A stretch of DNA of 64,000 bases from Symbiodinium natans (Eukaryota > Sar > Dinophyceae > Suessiales > Symbiodiniaceae): positions 92,501 through 156,500 of the forward strand of contig CAJNDS010000031.1 in the NCBI GenBank assembly GCA_905221605.1, read 5' to 3'. This document shows positions 23,593-36,400 of this stretch, piece by piece (positions within the stretch are counted from its first letter, which is position 1; each line of letters begins with the position of its first letter). The translations under genes were made by a program, and so were the position numbers. A model generated the notes under the pieces. The model did no database searches and was not told the DNA's origin. It saw nothing but the letters and a program-made list of their open reading frames with translations.

Positions 23593-24492
23593 TCAAGATT
23601 GACTTGGGACATGGTAGCGCAGTAGCAGGGCATGTGCCTGCTGCAGCGCAGCCACGACAGGCCATCCACGAAGCAGGGCTGTGGTAGACATCGAGCCGTC
23701 GGCAGACTCCAAGGTCACCTGAATTCTCGGCAGAAATCTGACTAAGGGTGCACCAGGGTGCACCTCCCACACAGCGCACAAACTGCACGAGCGAGCGAAC
23801 TTCCATGATGCTTCAGGCCTGCCAGTCTTCTGCCGGAAGAGCCACCTGAGTTCCGACGTAATGCGGATGCATGTAGCTGCACTGAGAGTGCTGGAACGTG
23901 CTATAGACTTTGCAGGCCTGCGGGTTGCTGACGTCCAAAGTGATTTGAACTGCTTGGTGAGCATACAGGTTTTGGTTGTCCTGATGATCACTCTTGTGAT
24001 CTGTTCTAGCTAGGGGGATCATCGAAAACTGAGTAACCCTGCTGTCCTCAAAGATGAGCTGGCAATAAGCTGCGGTGAAAAGCCCAACCAGCTCAACGTC
24101 CTGGGCAAAGAAAACAATGCAGTGCAGGACAAGAACGCAGAGCTCCTTCATGAGGAACCTGCTATATATTTTTTGTGCATGGTGGCATCTGCGACTGGAG
24201 CCGGCTGGAAACACTCAACCCAGCAGCCAACGCATAGCTGCTTTGTAGTGTTCTCGACAAGCTCAAGCACTCTGTGCTGCCAGGAAGCAGGATGTGGCGA
24301 GTCGACCGAGCAAGAAGTGATACTGTGGAATGTCGGGGAGACAACACGTAGCTTGTCCGGGCTTGCCGTCGACCCCAGGATGTTCACCTTAACCAGCGAT
24401 TGCCACGGGTTGATCCGTGCAATCCTGCCATTTCTCAACCCTTTTCCAACTCTCTGTCCACAGCTCATTGAAACCCATGTGGCAGCCGTCAC
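23593..24492 (-). CDS. Unrecognised multi-exon protein
   Basis: Blocks with natural composition on the minus strand, changing frame: RINPWQSLVKVNILGSTASP and CSVDSPHPASWQHRVLELVE (about 24420-24230), CQLIFEDSRVTQFSMIPLA (about 24060), AVQITLDVSNPQACKVYS (about 23960-23900), and VHPGAPLVRFLPRIQVTLES (about 23770-23700) leading to ALLRGWPVVAALQQAHALLL. Hydrophobic spacing suggests beta-rich structure in the middle. No family was recognised and exon borders were not fixed. Confidence 0.35.
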
Positions 24493-24696
24493 ATCCAGGG
24501 CACTCGCGGGAAAACGGTCAGCTGCAAGGACTGCCGGGCTGCGAAGGTAGTGAGCGCCGAGGCGAAGCCAGGAGCCTCAAATCTGCAAGACTCATCACGC
24601 ACAGCAAAATCAGTAGATTCAGTAGATGTTCAATTGCCTCTTGGACAGAGTCTTGGGCACACCTTCAGGTTCCGGAAAGTGAGATTGCAGATCGTG

Positions 24697-24725
24697 ACAC
24701 ACACACACACACACACACACACACT
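24697..24725. repeat. (CA)n microsatellite
   Basis: Pure (AC) repeat of about 26 bases. Confidence 0.95.
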
Positions 24726-25344
24726 CGCCCCTGTGAGTGCGACACCTCGCGCGCCCTCCAAACTGGTCTGGACCAGCCACACCCATTTTCAACCCAAGTA
24801 AGACGATACTGCACTTCGTTTTCGTTTGCTGTATCCATGTGAGCACCAGATCGATGACCGATCACGACGGCACACGACGTAGGAGGCAAGATCAAATCGT
24901 AGGCAAGGATGGGTGGGACTACTGGGCCTACTGAGCAAATTTGAGGTCTACATGCCCTCAGCATCCTTTGTAAATGGGGAGACGTGGGATCTACGCGAAT
25001 GGCTTACAAAATTTTTGAGAAACAGCATCTCAGCTGCTCGACGCACAAACTACATCAGAACCGCGAGAAAATGATGCAACTACATAGGTGGGAAGGCAGA
25101 AGCACCCCATCACCTTGGCACTTGCGCGCCATCCTGATTCGGCATCTCAAAGCAAAACCCATGGACAGTACCCGATGCAACCTCGTTGTACTTCGGTGCA
25201 TGGCAAACCTACCGCGCCCGCCCTTTACATATTCAGCGCATTGATACTCCCAAAAAAGTATGCTGCACCGAGGACCCCGCCAAAACCTCCATTTGAGGCT
25301 GCACGAAAAAGGGTCTGCTAGCCGCAACGACCTGATCTGCACTA

Positions 25345-25525
25345 GGTGGTCTTGCTACAATCTCCGACATGCCTCTTTCTCTGGCAATGGAAAGTGTCTC
25401 CAAAGCTCCCTCCGTGCATCTCCACACCTTGTCAAAGACCGCTGCTCCATCGCGAGAAGCCGCGTACCAGTAGCCGATCGAGCCGTCACCTTCGAGCTGG
25501 GCTGTTGCTACGTCTCTGGCATTCC
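25345..25525 (-). CDS. Unrecognised exon
   Basis: A block reading RDVATAQLEGDGSIGYWYAA, then SRDGAAVFDKVWRCTEGALE and TLSIARERGMSEIVARPP. Composition and helix periodicity look like real protein. The minus strand on either side gives no second block that I can join with confidence, and no family was recognised. Confidence 0.35.
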
Positions 25526-26599
25526 AGACGACTCATGCAGCATGGGGCGGTAGCTGGACGGCGGTCAAGATGGTTTTATGGGGCAGAGCACAGGTTGGCC
25601 ATTATTTGCAGCTCTTGCCGTTTCATCTGCTCGCTCGCCCGTGTTCAATATTCAATTGTGCCACTTATCTGACCGGTCGTGCATCGTCTTGCTGCAGCGC
25701 TGGCCTTTTGCGGTCGCAAGAGATACACGGAAATACCTTGGCCGGCTGTGTGCACAGACACGGTTTCGACTTTGACAAAACACCTTGCTGCAAAGGCGCT
25801 GTGCCGTGGAACCCAAGGAAGCCCCGCTGCCGAAGCGCAGTACCAACATGTTGTAGCCCGCACGGCCATCCTCGCAAGTCTTGGCTGTCGGCTCCCCCTG
25901 TCGCGCTGTGCTTAGGATGTGGACTTGAAAATCGACCTTGTGGCCCCGTGCTAAGAACACACGTCATGAACAAGTTGCACAGAAAAGATGAGCGTTGACA
26001 ATGCCTCGACAATAATAACAAAGAACCACGTGACGCAACGCTTGGGGCTTAGGAAAAGCGGCGCAATCAGAGAAGATGACGTACAAAGAATTCTGGAAAC
26101 CTCGTTCGGAAGGTATCGAGAAGATCTTTTGAAGTTTGGTGGCATCTCTCATATCAGCTCCGTCTCCCTGATCAAAGACGTCCGACTCGCTGCAGCCTTG
26201 TTGCTGCTGTGAGGGTCGCAGTGGCACCCTCAAACCGACAATCACACAGCAGGCAATTTTAATCCGCCATCGTCCACGGCTCAGGGCGCTTGGGGGAACA
26301 GAGCAACATAGAAAAACCCACCTTCTTTATGCCCCTTTTGAGAAAAACCGGCACGGGTAGCCTAAATGTCCAAACTTGTTTTTCCCCCCGATTAGAGACT
26401 CAAAGGCCCATGGTCCCCCTCGCCTCCGCCGTTTTAGCACGGACCCCCGCTTTTTGTGGAGAACTGCCAGAAGACCCCGCTATGACAAGCGGACTTGCCT
26501 TAGTAGTGGCCTTGTCGGCAAACGCGATTGAGCAACGAATAAGCAGAGTCGGAGATTGAAAACCCGATGAAAAGAGATTGAAAAGAGCACAGAACGTCC

Positions 26600-26895
26600 T
26601 ACAAGTACCTTCATGACTTGGACCCCGAGTATCTGGAGCTAGCTGTCGGCAAACCAATTTTTGTTCCTTTGTCGGAGTCCTCCGGGATGGCCTCCACGGT
26701 GCAGGTCGCATGCATCAGCGGATCCGCGAACCTGGCACTCAGCAGCCCAGGCCCTGTCGCAGCTTGCGGAAAAAGACGTGCCAGCAGGGCCCAGAAACAT
26801 CGAAACCCGGGCAAAAGCCGCCGAAGCTCAGGCCCTCGTCTGCGAAGAGAAAAGGGGAAGAGAAGATCCGGATCCTTGGCTTGATTTTGTTTGAA
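26600..26895 (+). CDS. Unrecognised plus-strand exons
   Basis: The first block, SYKYLHDLDPEYLELAVGKP (about 26598-26657), is followed in another frame by SAAQALSQLAEKDVPAGPRN and IETRAKAAEAQALVCEEKRG (about 26726-26890), a charged helix that may be a coiled coil. If real, this is one of the few genes on the plus strand. No family was recognised. Confidence 0.35.
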
Positions 26896-27049
26896 GGCTC
26901 GCCTCTAGGAACTTGGGCACGGATGTGCGAGGATATCTCCAGGCACAGGCACTCGTCACCAGCAACAAAGGGAGTGCTGGAGCCAGCGATCACGAAGCTA
27001 TACCTTAGGAAGCCCCCAGAGAAATACTCAAAGTAGCAGACGCCTAAAC

Positions 27050-29200
27050 CGACAAGTTAACTTGCGTAGAGACATGATATCTCTCTTCAGCAAAGCCGCT
27101 GGTGCAAATTCGTCCCCGGACTTGATACCTAGTGATGGACTCAAGGCTGAACATCACTGAACATAGTGCGCAGGCAACAGTTGGCCAAACAGTGGAATAT
27201 GGGCCCTACAAACTGGTCAGTGGAATGCAGGAGATGCTGGCTGACAACATAGCACACCAAACACATTTGCATCTTGAGCAAAGGAATCCAGCTGAAGCTG
27301 TCATGTGGCTTGCGGTGCAGCATCCTGGAAGCTCGCTATGTACTTGCTACCCGTTGCTTTGGTCACGTACTCGGGGACCTCGGCATCGGCTTGGCAGATG
27401 GACCCGCAACACGCTGGAGGAGGTAGTGACTGCAGGTAGTGCACACTGGCATTGCACTTCACGCAACGGACACCCAGGCCGCCAAGTTGCAATCTGCACA
27501 GTAGCCTTCCATGTTGCTTGTAGTGGGCTTCTTACGCATGCGGCTGCGAGAAAACACGTCACCAGTGTGGACCCGCTACTGTGCAAAACCTACACCAGTA
27601 GCAGAATTACATCACGACAAGGCCGGATATGCAGCCGCCAGCCATTTTGTCAATATACACAACTGGAACTAGGTATATCTAGGCTTTGAAGGCAGATCCC
27701 CCACATTGACGTTGGAAATGCAACTAGCGATGTGAGTGTGACACTGATGAACTCGAGTTTGACGGTCAACGGTCACTGTGCAACGACACTTTCTTTGAAT
27801 CACCTTTAGCCGTCGACGCATGGTGGGTTTTGCAGAGCGATCGGCTAGCATCGAATATCGGCTAGCGTCCAAGGTCCACATGCAGATCTGCCCAGGCCTC
27901 CTCAAGTGCAGTGACCTGCGTCACATCGAGATAGGCACCTGACAAGAACAAAGCTCTTTGCTCTGCGGATGTCGTGATTTGTCGTTTAAAGTCATGCTCC
28001 TACCTGCAGGAAGCGTTCGCGTAATGAAGGTCTGGATTCGCTTCCCCGTTGATGGCAAGGTGGCCAGAACCAAGAGGTCGTATCCTTGGAACGATTGCCG
28101 CAAATGCGATCAACATTTTCAAAAATCAGCCAGAGTGACGGCTCAATTGTTCAAACAAGGCCAGAAAAGCTAACACTTTCGTCAATTCCACGTCCGCACT
28201 TGCTTCATCTTGCTGAATTGGAAGGAACAGCTGAGCGTCGCGTGTTTCTCGCAAGCGTCCCTCGGAGCTCGAGGGTCATGATCCCAAACGGCCCCATCAC
28301 GCCTTTGGTGTAACGGCACGCGCCGCACACACAGGCTCACAGGAAACTCCAACTGTCACCACTGAAGCCTCACGGGTAGGCCTTTAGGGGGTCAGATTTT
28401 TGCCACGTCTTGGCTGCATCCAGTGAGTTACGAGCTATACTCTTTCGTGACCTGCTCAGCCTACATGCAAGCTCACGAACCAGTGCTCCCAGCGATCACG
28501 AAAACAGTTCTTTCGGATTTGACAGGCTTCCGGGCCCTCTCAGGCGTCTAGAAGCTTTGGGACTAGTTGATGATGAGCCATACTCAGTATGGGCATGGCA
28601 AGGGCCAGTTCAAACGAGCATGGTCCACCTCATACCTGGTGCCCAGCTTTGGGTGAGACCTTCGGACGTGTCACAATGGATGGTTGGTACTGGTATCAGT
28701 AGATATGCTTGAATGCTTGATCCTGGCGAGTCTCCGGCTCCTGGATTTGCAAACGAGGGATGAGCAAAGAGGAAGGAAAGGAAAAGCAGGAGAAGAAATG
28801 GAATTCCATGCGGGGCTTTTTTAAGCACATTTTTGGCCGTCTGAAGGCCTCGATTGCCTTCTCGTCCAAGTCGGGTTGTATGCTTTCAAAGCTTACCTGA
28901 TTTGGTTGAGGTGTCTTATCCCGCGCGCCTCCGGTTCGGACAGTTTCATGCAACAAGCTGAAAGCCCCGTTTCCGGCTTCCTTGCCCCCCTTCCCCCCCT
29001 TCCCGCCCTGACAAAGCTCTCTTCCACTCGCCCTCCTACGTATCCCTACATCCGCGAAGGCCCGGACAGCGCTGGATGGGGGGCAGCAGCGGTGCCTCCA
29101 AGACCTCCAAGCAGATTAATGAAACATGCTCACCAGGTGTACAAGCCGCGTATCTCACGACCTGCAACTACTTGCTGTCGACACCACAGTGGCTTGTGTA
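27050..29200. other. Spacer, no recognised gene
   Basis: Several open frames, but none with a motif. A short minus-strand block SFESIQPDLDEKAIEAFRRP (about 28885-28825) has protein-like composition and could be a lone exon. Nothing else can be supported. Confidence 0.35.
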
Positions 29201-29241
29201 GGCTGTAGGCTCATGCACAGGTCTCCATAACTTTGCAAAGT

Positions 29242-30040
29242 TCATCTGGCTCGGAAAGTCAAGTAGTGTTGCATGGTTGCATGTGTCCATCCTGGAAAAT
29301 GATCATCTTCCCTGGCCTTTCGGCAGTTACTGTTCTCTCCCAGGTCGACATACTGGCCTGGAAGCACATGCCACTGCGCCGAGTTAACAACTCGATCATG
29401 TGCTTGTCGAATCGACAGACATGTGCTGAATCTGGGCCAGCTGCAAACCTCAAGCAAAGGCTGGCAGAAGACTGTCAGCTGGAATGAAACCATCATCCTG
29501 CTCAGGCAGAGGTACTTAGCTTTCATCAAGCATTCTGCCGAGGCCCCGTAATTTGCAGCTCCGATCTGATTTCAGAAGCGTGAAACATCTGACAATTGCC
29601 CACTGACCTGGTGGATCCATCATCCTCGAATGGCACGCCATACTGTGGATGTGAGCCTGGAGGGCACGACGCACTAACATTACGCCGTACAGTTGGCCCT
29701 ATCAGCACCCCATCGCAGCGAGGCGCCTGTCGTGAAGGAGAGTACAACCGGCACCTCTGCCGAGGCCTCCAGGGCCAGCCTTGAGAGGAGAATATTATGA
29801 ATATGATTAATATCATTAATATTCTTAATATTATGCATATTACGAATATTATTAATATTAGCAATGTGATTAACAATATTAATATGAATAAATTACTGTG
29901 TGCACTGAGGATGGCCCCCCAATCGCTGCCATGGTGCGGCTCCGCGAAGACATCGCTGAGCGCTGCCGCATGAAAAGCAGAGAGGCTGACGAGGGCCAAG
30001 GCCAGAACTGCCGGCTGCATGGCCAGCACCGCGGCTTTCA
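29242..30040 (-). CDS. Putative secreted or membrane-targeted protein with signal peptide
   Basis: The first exon starts at about 30023 with MQPAVLALALVSLSAFHAAA and continues LSDVFAEPHHGSDWGAILSA: a textbook signal peptide (short n-region, Leu/Ala core, Ala-x-Ala-like cleavage near HAAALS). It ends at about 29898 near a GTAATT donor. The next intron is an AT-rich AATATT repeat (29794-29890). A second exon after CTCAAG reads LALEASAEVPVVLSFTTGAS, then LRWGADRANC (about 29780-29690). Further blocks at 29.65 kb (SCPPGSHPQYGVPFEDDGS) and 29.26-29.48 kb are possible but of uncertain frame. No family was recognised. Confidence 0.45.
29794..29892. repeat. AATATT-rich palindromic intron repeat
   Basis: About 100 bases made of AATATTAATAT-like units, strongly self-complementary, inside the predicted first intron of the signal-peptide gene. 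It is far more AT-rich than its surroundings. The poly-Ile/Leu frame through it is not coding. Confidence 0.85.
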
Positions 30041-30049
30041 GGCGCGTCT

Positions 30050-31380
30050 CTCCATGATTCCCCCACGCGCTACACCCGCTACGCCAGGCACGTCAGGCGT
30101 TCAGGAAAGGCAAACCAGTTGCCTGCGAGCCTGGTTTTGCTGCGTGTCAGGTCGGTGGCCAAGACATGCCAAGACCAGTAAACAACCCCATCCACACTCA
30201 TGTCAACTCAGAGTTTTCCGATGCTTCCCATAAGTGATGCGATGAAGAAACATGCAGTCTACCAATATCCACAAGCATCAGAGACTCATGTTGGGCGGCT
30301 TGCACAGCATAAACGTAACTTGACATGCTCGCTGCCCGAAACCTTCACACTGACCTTCCTTCACTCCTGTAGCACACTTACCTAGCAACTGGAATTGCAT
30401 TGAACTCTGCGAAATCTCCCAAAGCTTGCCAAGACCAGGGCCATTTGAGGCTTCAGCGTCCATGCTTGCTAACGTGTAGAAGTAGCTGATCTAATGAACC
30501 AACCTAATGCTTTTCTGTTCTGAGAACGACTCCTGAAGGTTTTGAAAGCGTGGGTTATGCTTTTGGTTTCGGCGTTTTTCTTGAGGAAAAGCACCGAAAA
30601 GGACTCTAAACGGTTAATAAGTTTAGCACAGGATTCCGGGCTGCTTTTCTACCCTTTGATCATTATAGGCTCACTCTGTCCGAACTGATGATGCTTTGCT
30701 TAACGGCTTTGAGAGCTATTCATGCTCAGCCAATGCTTGGGAGTTTGTCAACTTCGGATCCACGGCCGCTTCCTGGGCCGAAAGGACTCGCGCACAAAGG
30801 CAAAAGGAGAAGGAACAGTGTCAAGTGTCGCTCTGCAGGCAATGGCCCGGCTTGACCACCTGATGGTTGCAGAAACCGGAAGCGAGCGCATGTTACGCAG
30901 TGCAGGCCCATGTACATGCGACCCTTCGTAACAAAGCAGATTCCAGTGGATCTTTGGGCGGATTTTTTTGCAGCAGCCAGTATGGCAACAGCTGCAGTGT
31001 CTTGTGCACGCGGCGCTTCTTGCGCCAAAGCCAGAAGCCGATTTCGGCTTCTGCACATGCAGGGACGTCACTGAGCCTCCTCCTCCTGGCCACACCGATA
31101 ACATTAAGGCAGTTGCCATCGCGCCGCCAGGAGCTTGTGATTGAGGGGCGTAGTCTGGGCATATCCGATCTTTCGACAACTGCAGGCAAGAAAACAAAGC
31201 AAGCCAACACCGGCAGGCATGACCGGGCCTGATAGGGCAGGGGCCGGTAGGGAGGACGGAGGGAGAAAGAACACCCGACAATGCCCGACACTCCCGAAGA
31301 TGGCAAGCGATAGATATAAAGGCCCACAAAGTGCGGCATGGGCATTTCCCAACATACGATGCCCCTACTAGCGCCCCAAA
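30050..31380. other. Spacer, no recognised gene
   Basis: A 274-codon minus frame (31572-30748) and a 121-codon plus frame cross here, but both have Cys/Arg/Ser-rich composition typical of random GC-rich sequence. Only the first part of the minus frame, near 31560-31480 (PKFVLGVVAGRQGNILEFAY), looks protein-like and could be an exon. Confidence 0.35.
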
Positions 31381-31604
31381 TTCTTTCATCCCTACATGAT
31401 AGGAACCCTGAACAAGGGTACAGTACCCCAGCCACCACATCTCAAACTCAGACTTGCAGCCGACATCGCTCGACACATCAGACGGACTGGACAAGTCATA
31501 TGCAAATTCCAGAATGTTGCCTTGACGACCGGCAACAACTCCGAGTACAAACTTTGGACTTTCCGCGGACATGCTGCAGGTGAGATTGCGAGTCCAAGCC
31601 GATC

Positions 31605-31662
31605 AGGAGGGAACCCTGAACCCTTAAGCCCAAAACCCTGAAGCCTAAACCCTAAACCACGG
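31605..31662 (-). repeat. Telomere-type tract
   Basis: CCCTGAACCCTTAAGCCC... to CCTAAACCCTAAACC, about six degenerate units. Confidence 0.85.
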
Positions 31663-31833
31663 CCCCGTGGCCTTCGGAGCAGTCTTCTGTGCAAAGCTCC
31701 GGGTTTGGTCGTGGAGCCTCTCTTGCAGGGTATCCTTTTGTTCCCTCAGAGAGCCCATCAAGTTTTCTACTTTGTAAAATGGCATAGAGATCAACCAGCG
31801 AACGTGAGAGCTTCATGTCCGTAACCTTTGATG

Positions 31834-32935
31834 CTATGACCCTGGATGGCAGTCAGCAGGACGCATGGCCCGTGAAGCCTGCCTGCTCTTCACATGGTCG
31901 TAGGCATGATTCCTGCAAGACCGGCGTGAGTGGCCCAAATGTGCGACGTGGACTGCGAGATGTTTAACATCATGCGCTCCGAAGAACCGTGCCTTTGGAC
32001 TGTCTGAGTCTGAGATGCACCGCGCGGTATTGCCTCTCCAGGCACGCATGATCACGCATGCTTCGAGACCAACCGAGACACCCAGGGCGACGTGAACTCT
32101 GCGGATACCGATCCCATCCTGCAGCTTCTTCGTCAGCATGGCCAGATTTCGCTGTACCTTACTGCCATGCTGTGCACCAAGGCTCTCTAACCAACATGCA
32201 CTTCGTGCTGCTCTTACCTCTGAGAGCACGGCAATGCGCTGGCGATCCTCCTGATAGATCGCTGCTAGTCTCGTGCTGCTGACTTCTTGTGACTTTTGTG
32301 GCTTTGACGCAATTGACTTCACTCGGTTTGTGGATTCTGGCTCTCCTCAGATAGGGCCCGCTGCGAAGCTTGGGAAGACAGCAAGAGGGCCGCCTCACAG
32401 CAATGTTCAGAAAAGCCCCGTGAAGTGCAGAGAGATGCCTTGGAACACTCTTCGAGGGTTCTGCGAACTGCTTTAGGGGAGCTTAAATGTTTGGGGGGTA
32501 GGAGGCGTGACATTGCAACAGCAGCACCGCAAGACAACCAGTGAATCAGGGCTACTGGGAAGCGAACGCATTCGCACTGGACAGCTCTTGCATTCCCAAC
32601 ACCACTGCTGCACAGGCATTATAACGCATCTCGGAGGAGCGGCTCATCACCCCAAATCAGCGTGCTGGCGCTAACGGCAGCCATTTGGGCGTGATGGAAG
32701 ATTTCTCAGAAATTCGTGAGCCTGTCGCTTCTCCTCGTCCCTTTGCTTCCGGTAGGCCTCATGGATTGAATGATTGAACATGGGAGAATGCGAGTCATAC
32801 AGTTCTCCATAGAAACTTCATACCAACTGCCTCCGCAAACTCCTTCAGCTTCTTCTGATGCCGCCTCTGTCGACGCTTTGCATCTCGAGCCTGACCATTT
32901 CTTCCCACTCCCATCTGTATAGCTGCCCCCATCCC
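31834..32935 (-). CDS. Basic helical (coiled-coil-like) protein, several exons
   Basis: Minus-strand exons: 32935-32826 MGAAIQMGVGRNGQ then ARDAKRRQRRHQKKLKEFAE, ending AV|GTATGA; about 32785-32690 MFNHSIHEAYRKQRDEEKRQ then AHEFLRNLPSRP; about 32275-32220 TRLAAIYQEDRQRIAVLSE|GTAAGA; about 32160-31990 VQRNLAMLTKKLQDGIGIRR then VHVALGVSVGLEACVIMRAW. The donors GTATGA and GTAAGA support the boundaries. Lys/Arg/Glu-rich helices with a W-x3-T repeat end suggest a structural, perhaps cytoskeletal or nucleic-acid-binding, protein. No named family. One or two exons between 32.65 and 32.30 kb are unresolved, and the gene may extend on both sides. Confidence 0.5.
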
Positions 32936-33424
32936 ATTCCTAGCGGCTCCCCTGCACGAGAAGCATGTACAGCTCCCCTACCAGCATGACCAAGGTGCAT
33001 AGTTCAGCCAAAACCCCCCTTAAGTTTGAAAATCACTGCATCCACCCTGCTGGTACTGGTGCCACCTGGCCCGATGCCCGGAAAACCGCGTCATGACGAA
33101 GTGCAACCGGAATGACCCAATGTGCTCCTACTTTCGTGATGTAATCTTGCGGGTCTAGGGCAGATGCGATGAGGCACCCAGATGAAGCTTGTGCAAAACG
33201 AAACCATGTTTGGACTTGCTGCTGGTATTGTACTCGTCCCTGTTCCATTTGCCACCTCCACTTTTTAAGACAACATCCAGCCCAGTTCAAGAGGTTACGC
33301 TGTGGACTGTTGTAGATCTCCGTGTAACTAACATGCATGAAGTCACCTTGTTATCCGCCGACCCCAGCCGGGGGCGGCGTCAGTGAAGACCCACTGCGTG
33401 TTAGACCTTCCACCTCATCTATGA

Positions 33425-36400
33425 CAGGCTTGCCGCTCCCACCCCCACCCCCCACCCCCACCCACCCCGCCATTCCCCATGGTCCCATGGCCCCAGCCTT
33501 CTACCATAGGCCCTAAGCTGAGTTTTAAGGGCTCCAGTTCGCACTTGCTCCACTTCCCCCCCCATGACCCTCTGGCCCCATGGCTTCATGGCCCCAGCGC
33601 CCCAGGGCCCTACCCCCATGGTTCCATGGCACTATAAGGGCTCCAGTGCGTGCCCGCTTCCTCCACTCCCCCCGACCGCTCCCCATGGCCCTCTGGCCCC
33701 ATGGCTTCATGGCCCCAGCGGCCCAGGCCCACCCCCAGGTCCATGGCCCTCTGGCCCCACGGCTTCATGGCCCCCGCAGCCTGGCTCCAGCCTTCTATCA
33801 AAAACGCTTCCTCCACTGCGCCCGACCACTCTTTCATGCCCTCTGCGGCCCAGCCCTGACACGCGCATGGTCCAGGGCCCTACCCCCATGGTCCCATGGC
33901 TGGCCCCATGTCCCCAGCGCTTCAGGGCCCTACCCCCATGGTCCCATCCCTACCCCCATGGTCCCATGGCCTCAGCCTTCTTACCCTGGCTATGGCTTCA
34001 TGGCCCCAACAGCCCAGGCCTGTCCCATGGCCCCAGCCCCCAGCGGCCCAGGGCCTACCCCCAGGTCCATGGCCCCGGCCTTCGCCTACCGTGTGCCCAA
34101 GACCCAGCCTTTTGCCAGTTGCTCCACCCGCCCCCACCCCACCCCCTCACGGACAAGGCAATGATTTAAAGGGTTCCAGCACACGCCCGCCCTCCCTGTG
34201 CCCCATGCCCTTGATGCGAATTCTTGACGGCTCCCGTGCATGCCCGCGCCCCCTCCGTTTTCCCCCGCCCGCTCCGCCCCCCCCCTCCTCACCCCCCCAC
34301 CCCCACCACCCCCAACCCCACCCCCACCCAACCCCCACCCCCACCCCCCCCCCACACCCCCCCCCCCACACACCCCCCCACCCCACCCCACCCCCCCCCC
34401 CACCCACCCCCCACCCCCCCCCCCCACCACCCCCCCCCCACCCCCCCCCCCCCCCCCCCCCCCCCCCCCACCCCCCCCCCCACAACCCCACCCCCCCCCC
34501 CCCCCCCCCCCCCCCCCCCGCCCACCATCCCCCCCACCACCCCCCCCACCCCCCACCCGCCCCCCCCCCCCCCACCCCCCACCCCCCCCCACCCCCCCAA
34601 ACCCCACCCACCACCCCCCCCCCCCACCCCCCCCCCCCACCCCCCCACACCCCCCCCCCCACACCCCCCCCCCCAACACCCAGCCACCCCACCCCCCCCC
34701 ACCCCCCCCCACCACAACCCCCCGCCCCACACCCCCCACCCACCCCCCGACCCCCCACAACCTCCCCTCCCCCCCAACCACCCCATGGCCCTCAGCCTTC
34801 TTACCAGGCTCCAGTGCATGTTCGGCACCCGCCCTCTCCGCCCTGGCTGCCCTGGATATGGCTTGCCCCATGGCCCCAGCCCGCAGCGGTCCAGGGCCGT
34901 CCATGGCCCCAGCCTTCACCAGCCTTCACCACACCCCGCATTCCCATGACCCAGCCTTCTGCCAGTTGCTCCACCCGCCCCCACCCCAACCCCTCACGGA
35001 CAGCACATTGATGCTAATTCTGAAGGGCTCCAGTGCATGCCCGCGCCCCCTCCGTTTGCCCGCTCCGCCCCCCCCCCCGCCCCACCCCCACCCAACCCCC
35101 ACCCCCACCCCCCCACCACCCCCCCCCCCCCCCACCCCCCCCCACCACCCCCCCACCCCCCCCCCACCCCCCCCCCCACCCCCCACCCCCCCCGCACACC
35201 CACCCCCACCCCCCCCCCCCCCCCACCCCCCCCCCCACCCCCCCCCACCCCCCCCACACACCCCCACCCCCCCCCCCCCCACCCCACCCCCCCCCACCCG
35301 CCTTTACCAGAGCAATGCCTGCTGGCCCTCTGACCCCATGGCTTCATCCCAGGCCTCTTCCATGGTTGAGTTTTAACGGTTTCCACCCGACCGCCCCCAT
35401 GGCCGATCATGGCCCCACAGCTTTCATTGCTTCCTCCACTCCCCTCGACCGCTCTGCATGGCCCTCTGGGTCCATAACCCCAGCGGCCCAGGGCCTACGC
35501 CAGGTCCATGGCCCCAGCCTTCACCATGCCCAAGCTGACACCTCCATGGCATCTACAAACCCCATGACTTCATGGGCCCAGCGAGTTTTAAGCGCTTCCT
35601 CCACTTCCCCCCGACCGCTCCCCATGAGCGGCCCAGGGCCTACCCCCCCCCCAGGTCCATGGCCCCAGCCTTCACCATACCCAAGCTGAGTTTTGGGGCT
35701 CACCCCCCATGGTCCCATGCCCGCCCTCTCCGCCCACTCCCCATGGCTGGCCCCATGGCTTCATGGCCCCAGCGCCCCGGGGCCCTACCCCCATGGTCCC
35801 ATGGTTCAGCCTTCTACCATAGGCCCCAAGCTGAGTTTGAAGGGCTCCAGTGCCATTTTCCTCCACTCCCCCCGCCCTCTCTGCCCACTCCGACTGCTAC
35901 CCATGGCCCTCTGGCCCCATGGCTTCATGGCCCCAGCGGCCCCAGGCCCTAAGCTGAGTTTTAAGGGCTCCAGCGCATGCCCCGCTTCCTCCACTTTCCG
36001 GGACCGCTCCCCATGGCCCTCTGGCCCACGGCTAGGGCTCACCCATGGTTCAGCCTTCGGCCCCAGCGGCCCAGGGCCTACCCCCAGGTCCAGCCCCGGC
36101 CTTCACCATGCCCAAGCTGAGTTTTAGGGCTCACCCCCATTCTAACATGGCCCAGCCTTCTGCCATGGACCCTAAGTTGCTCCACCCCGCCCGCCCCAGC
36201 GCCCCTTCAGGGCCCTACCCCCATGGTCCCATGGCCCAGCCTTCTACCATAGGCCCTAAGCTGAGTTTAAAGGGGTCCAGTGCATGCTCCAAGGGCATGC
36301 CCGTTTCCTCCACTCCCCCCGCCCTCTCCGCCCACTCCCACTGCTCCCCATGGCCCTCTGGCCCCAGCGGCCCTAGGCCCTAAGCTGAGTTTTAAGGGCT

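Noticed and set aside
27630-27660. CCGCCAGCCATTTTGTCAA, similar to the dinoflagellate spliced leader
   Set aside because: Only about ten bases match in a row and the GGCTCAAG end is missing. A similar weak match, ATTTTTTGGCTCAG near 56725, was rejected for the same reason.
30748-31572. 274-codon minus frame as a gene
   Set aside because: Composition becomes Cys/Arg/Ser-rich and random after the first 40 residues, with no motif and no start context.
33896-35376. Proline-rich frames of 371-378 codons and glycine-rich frames opposite
   Set aside because: All three frames on each strand are open through the poly-C cores. There is no splice or codon signal and the frames follow the repeat units.
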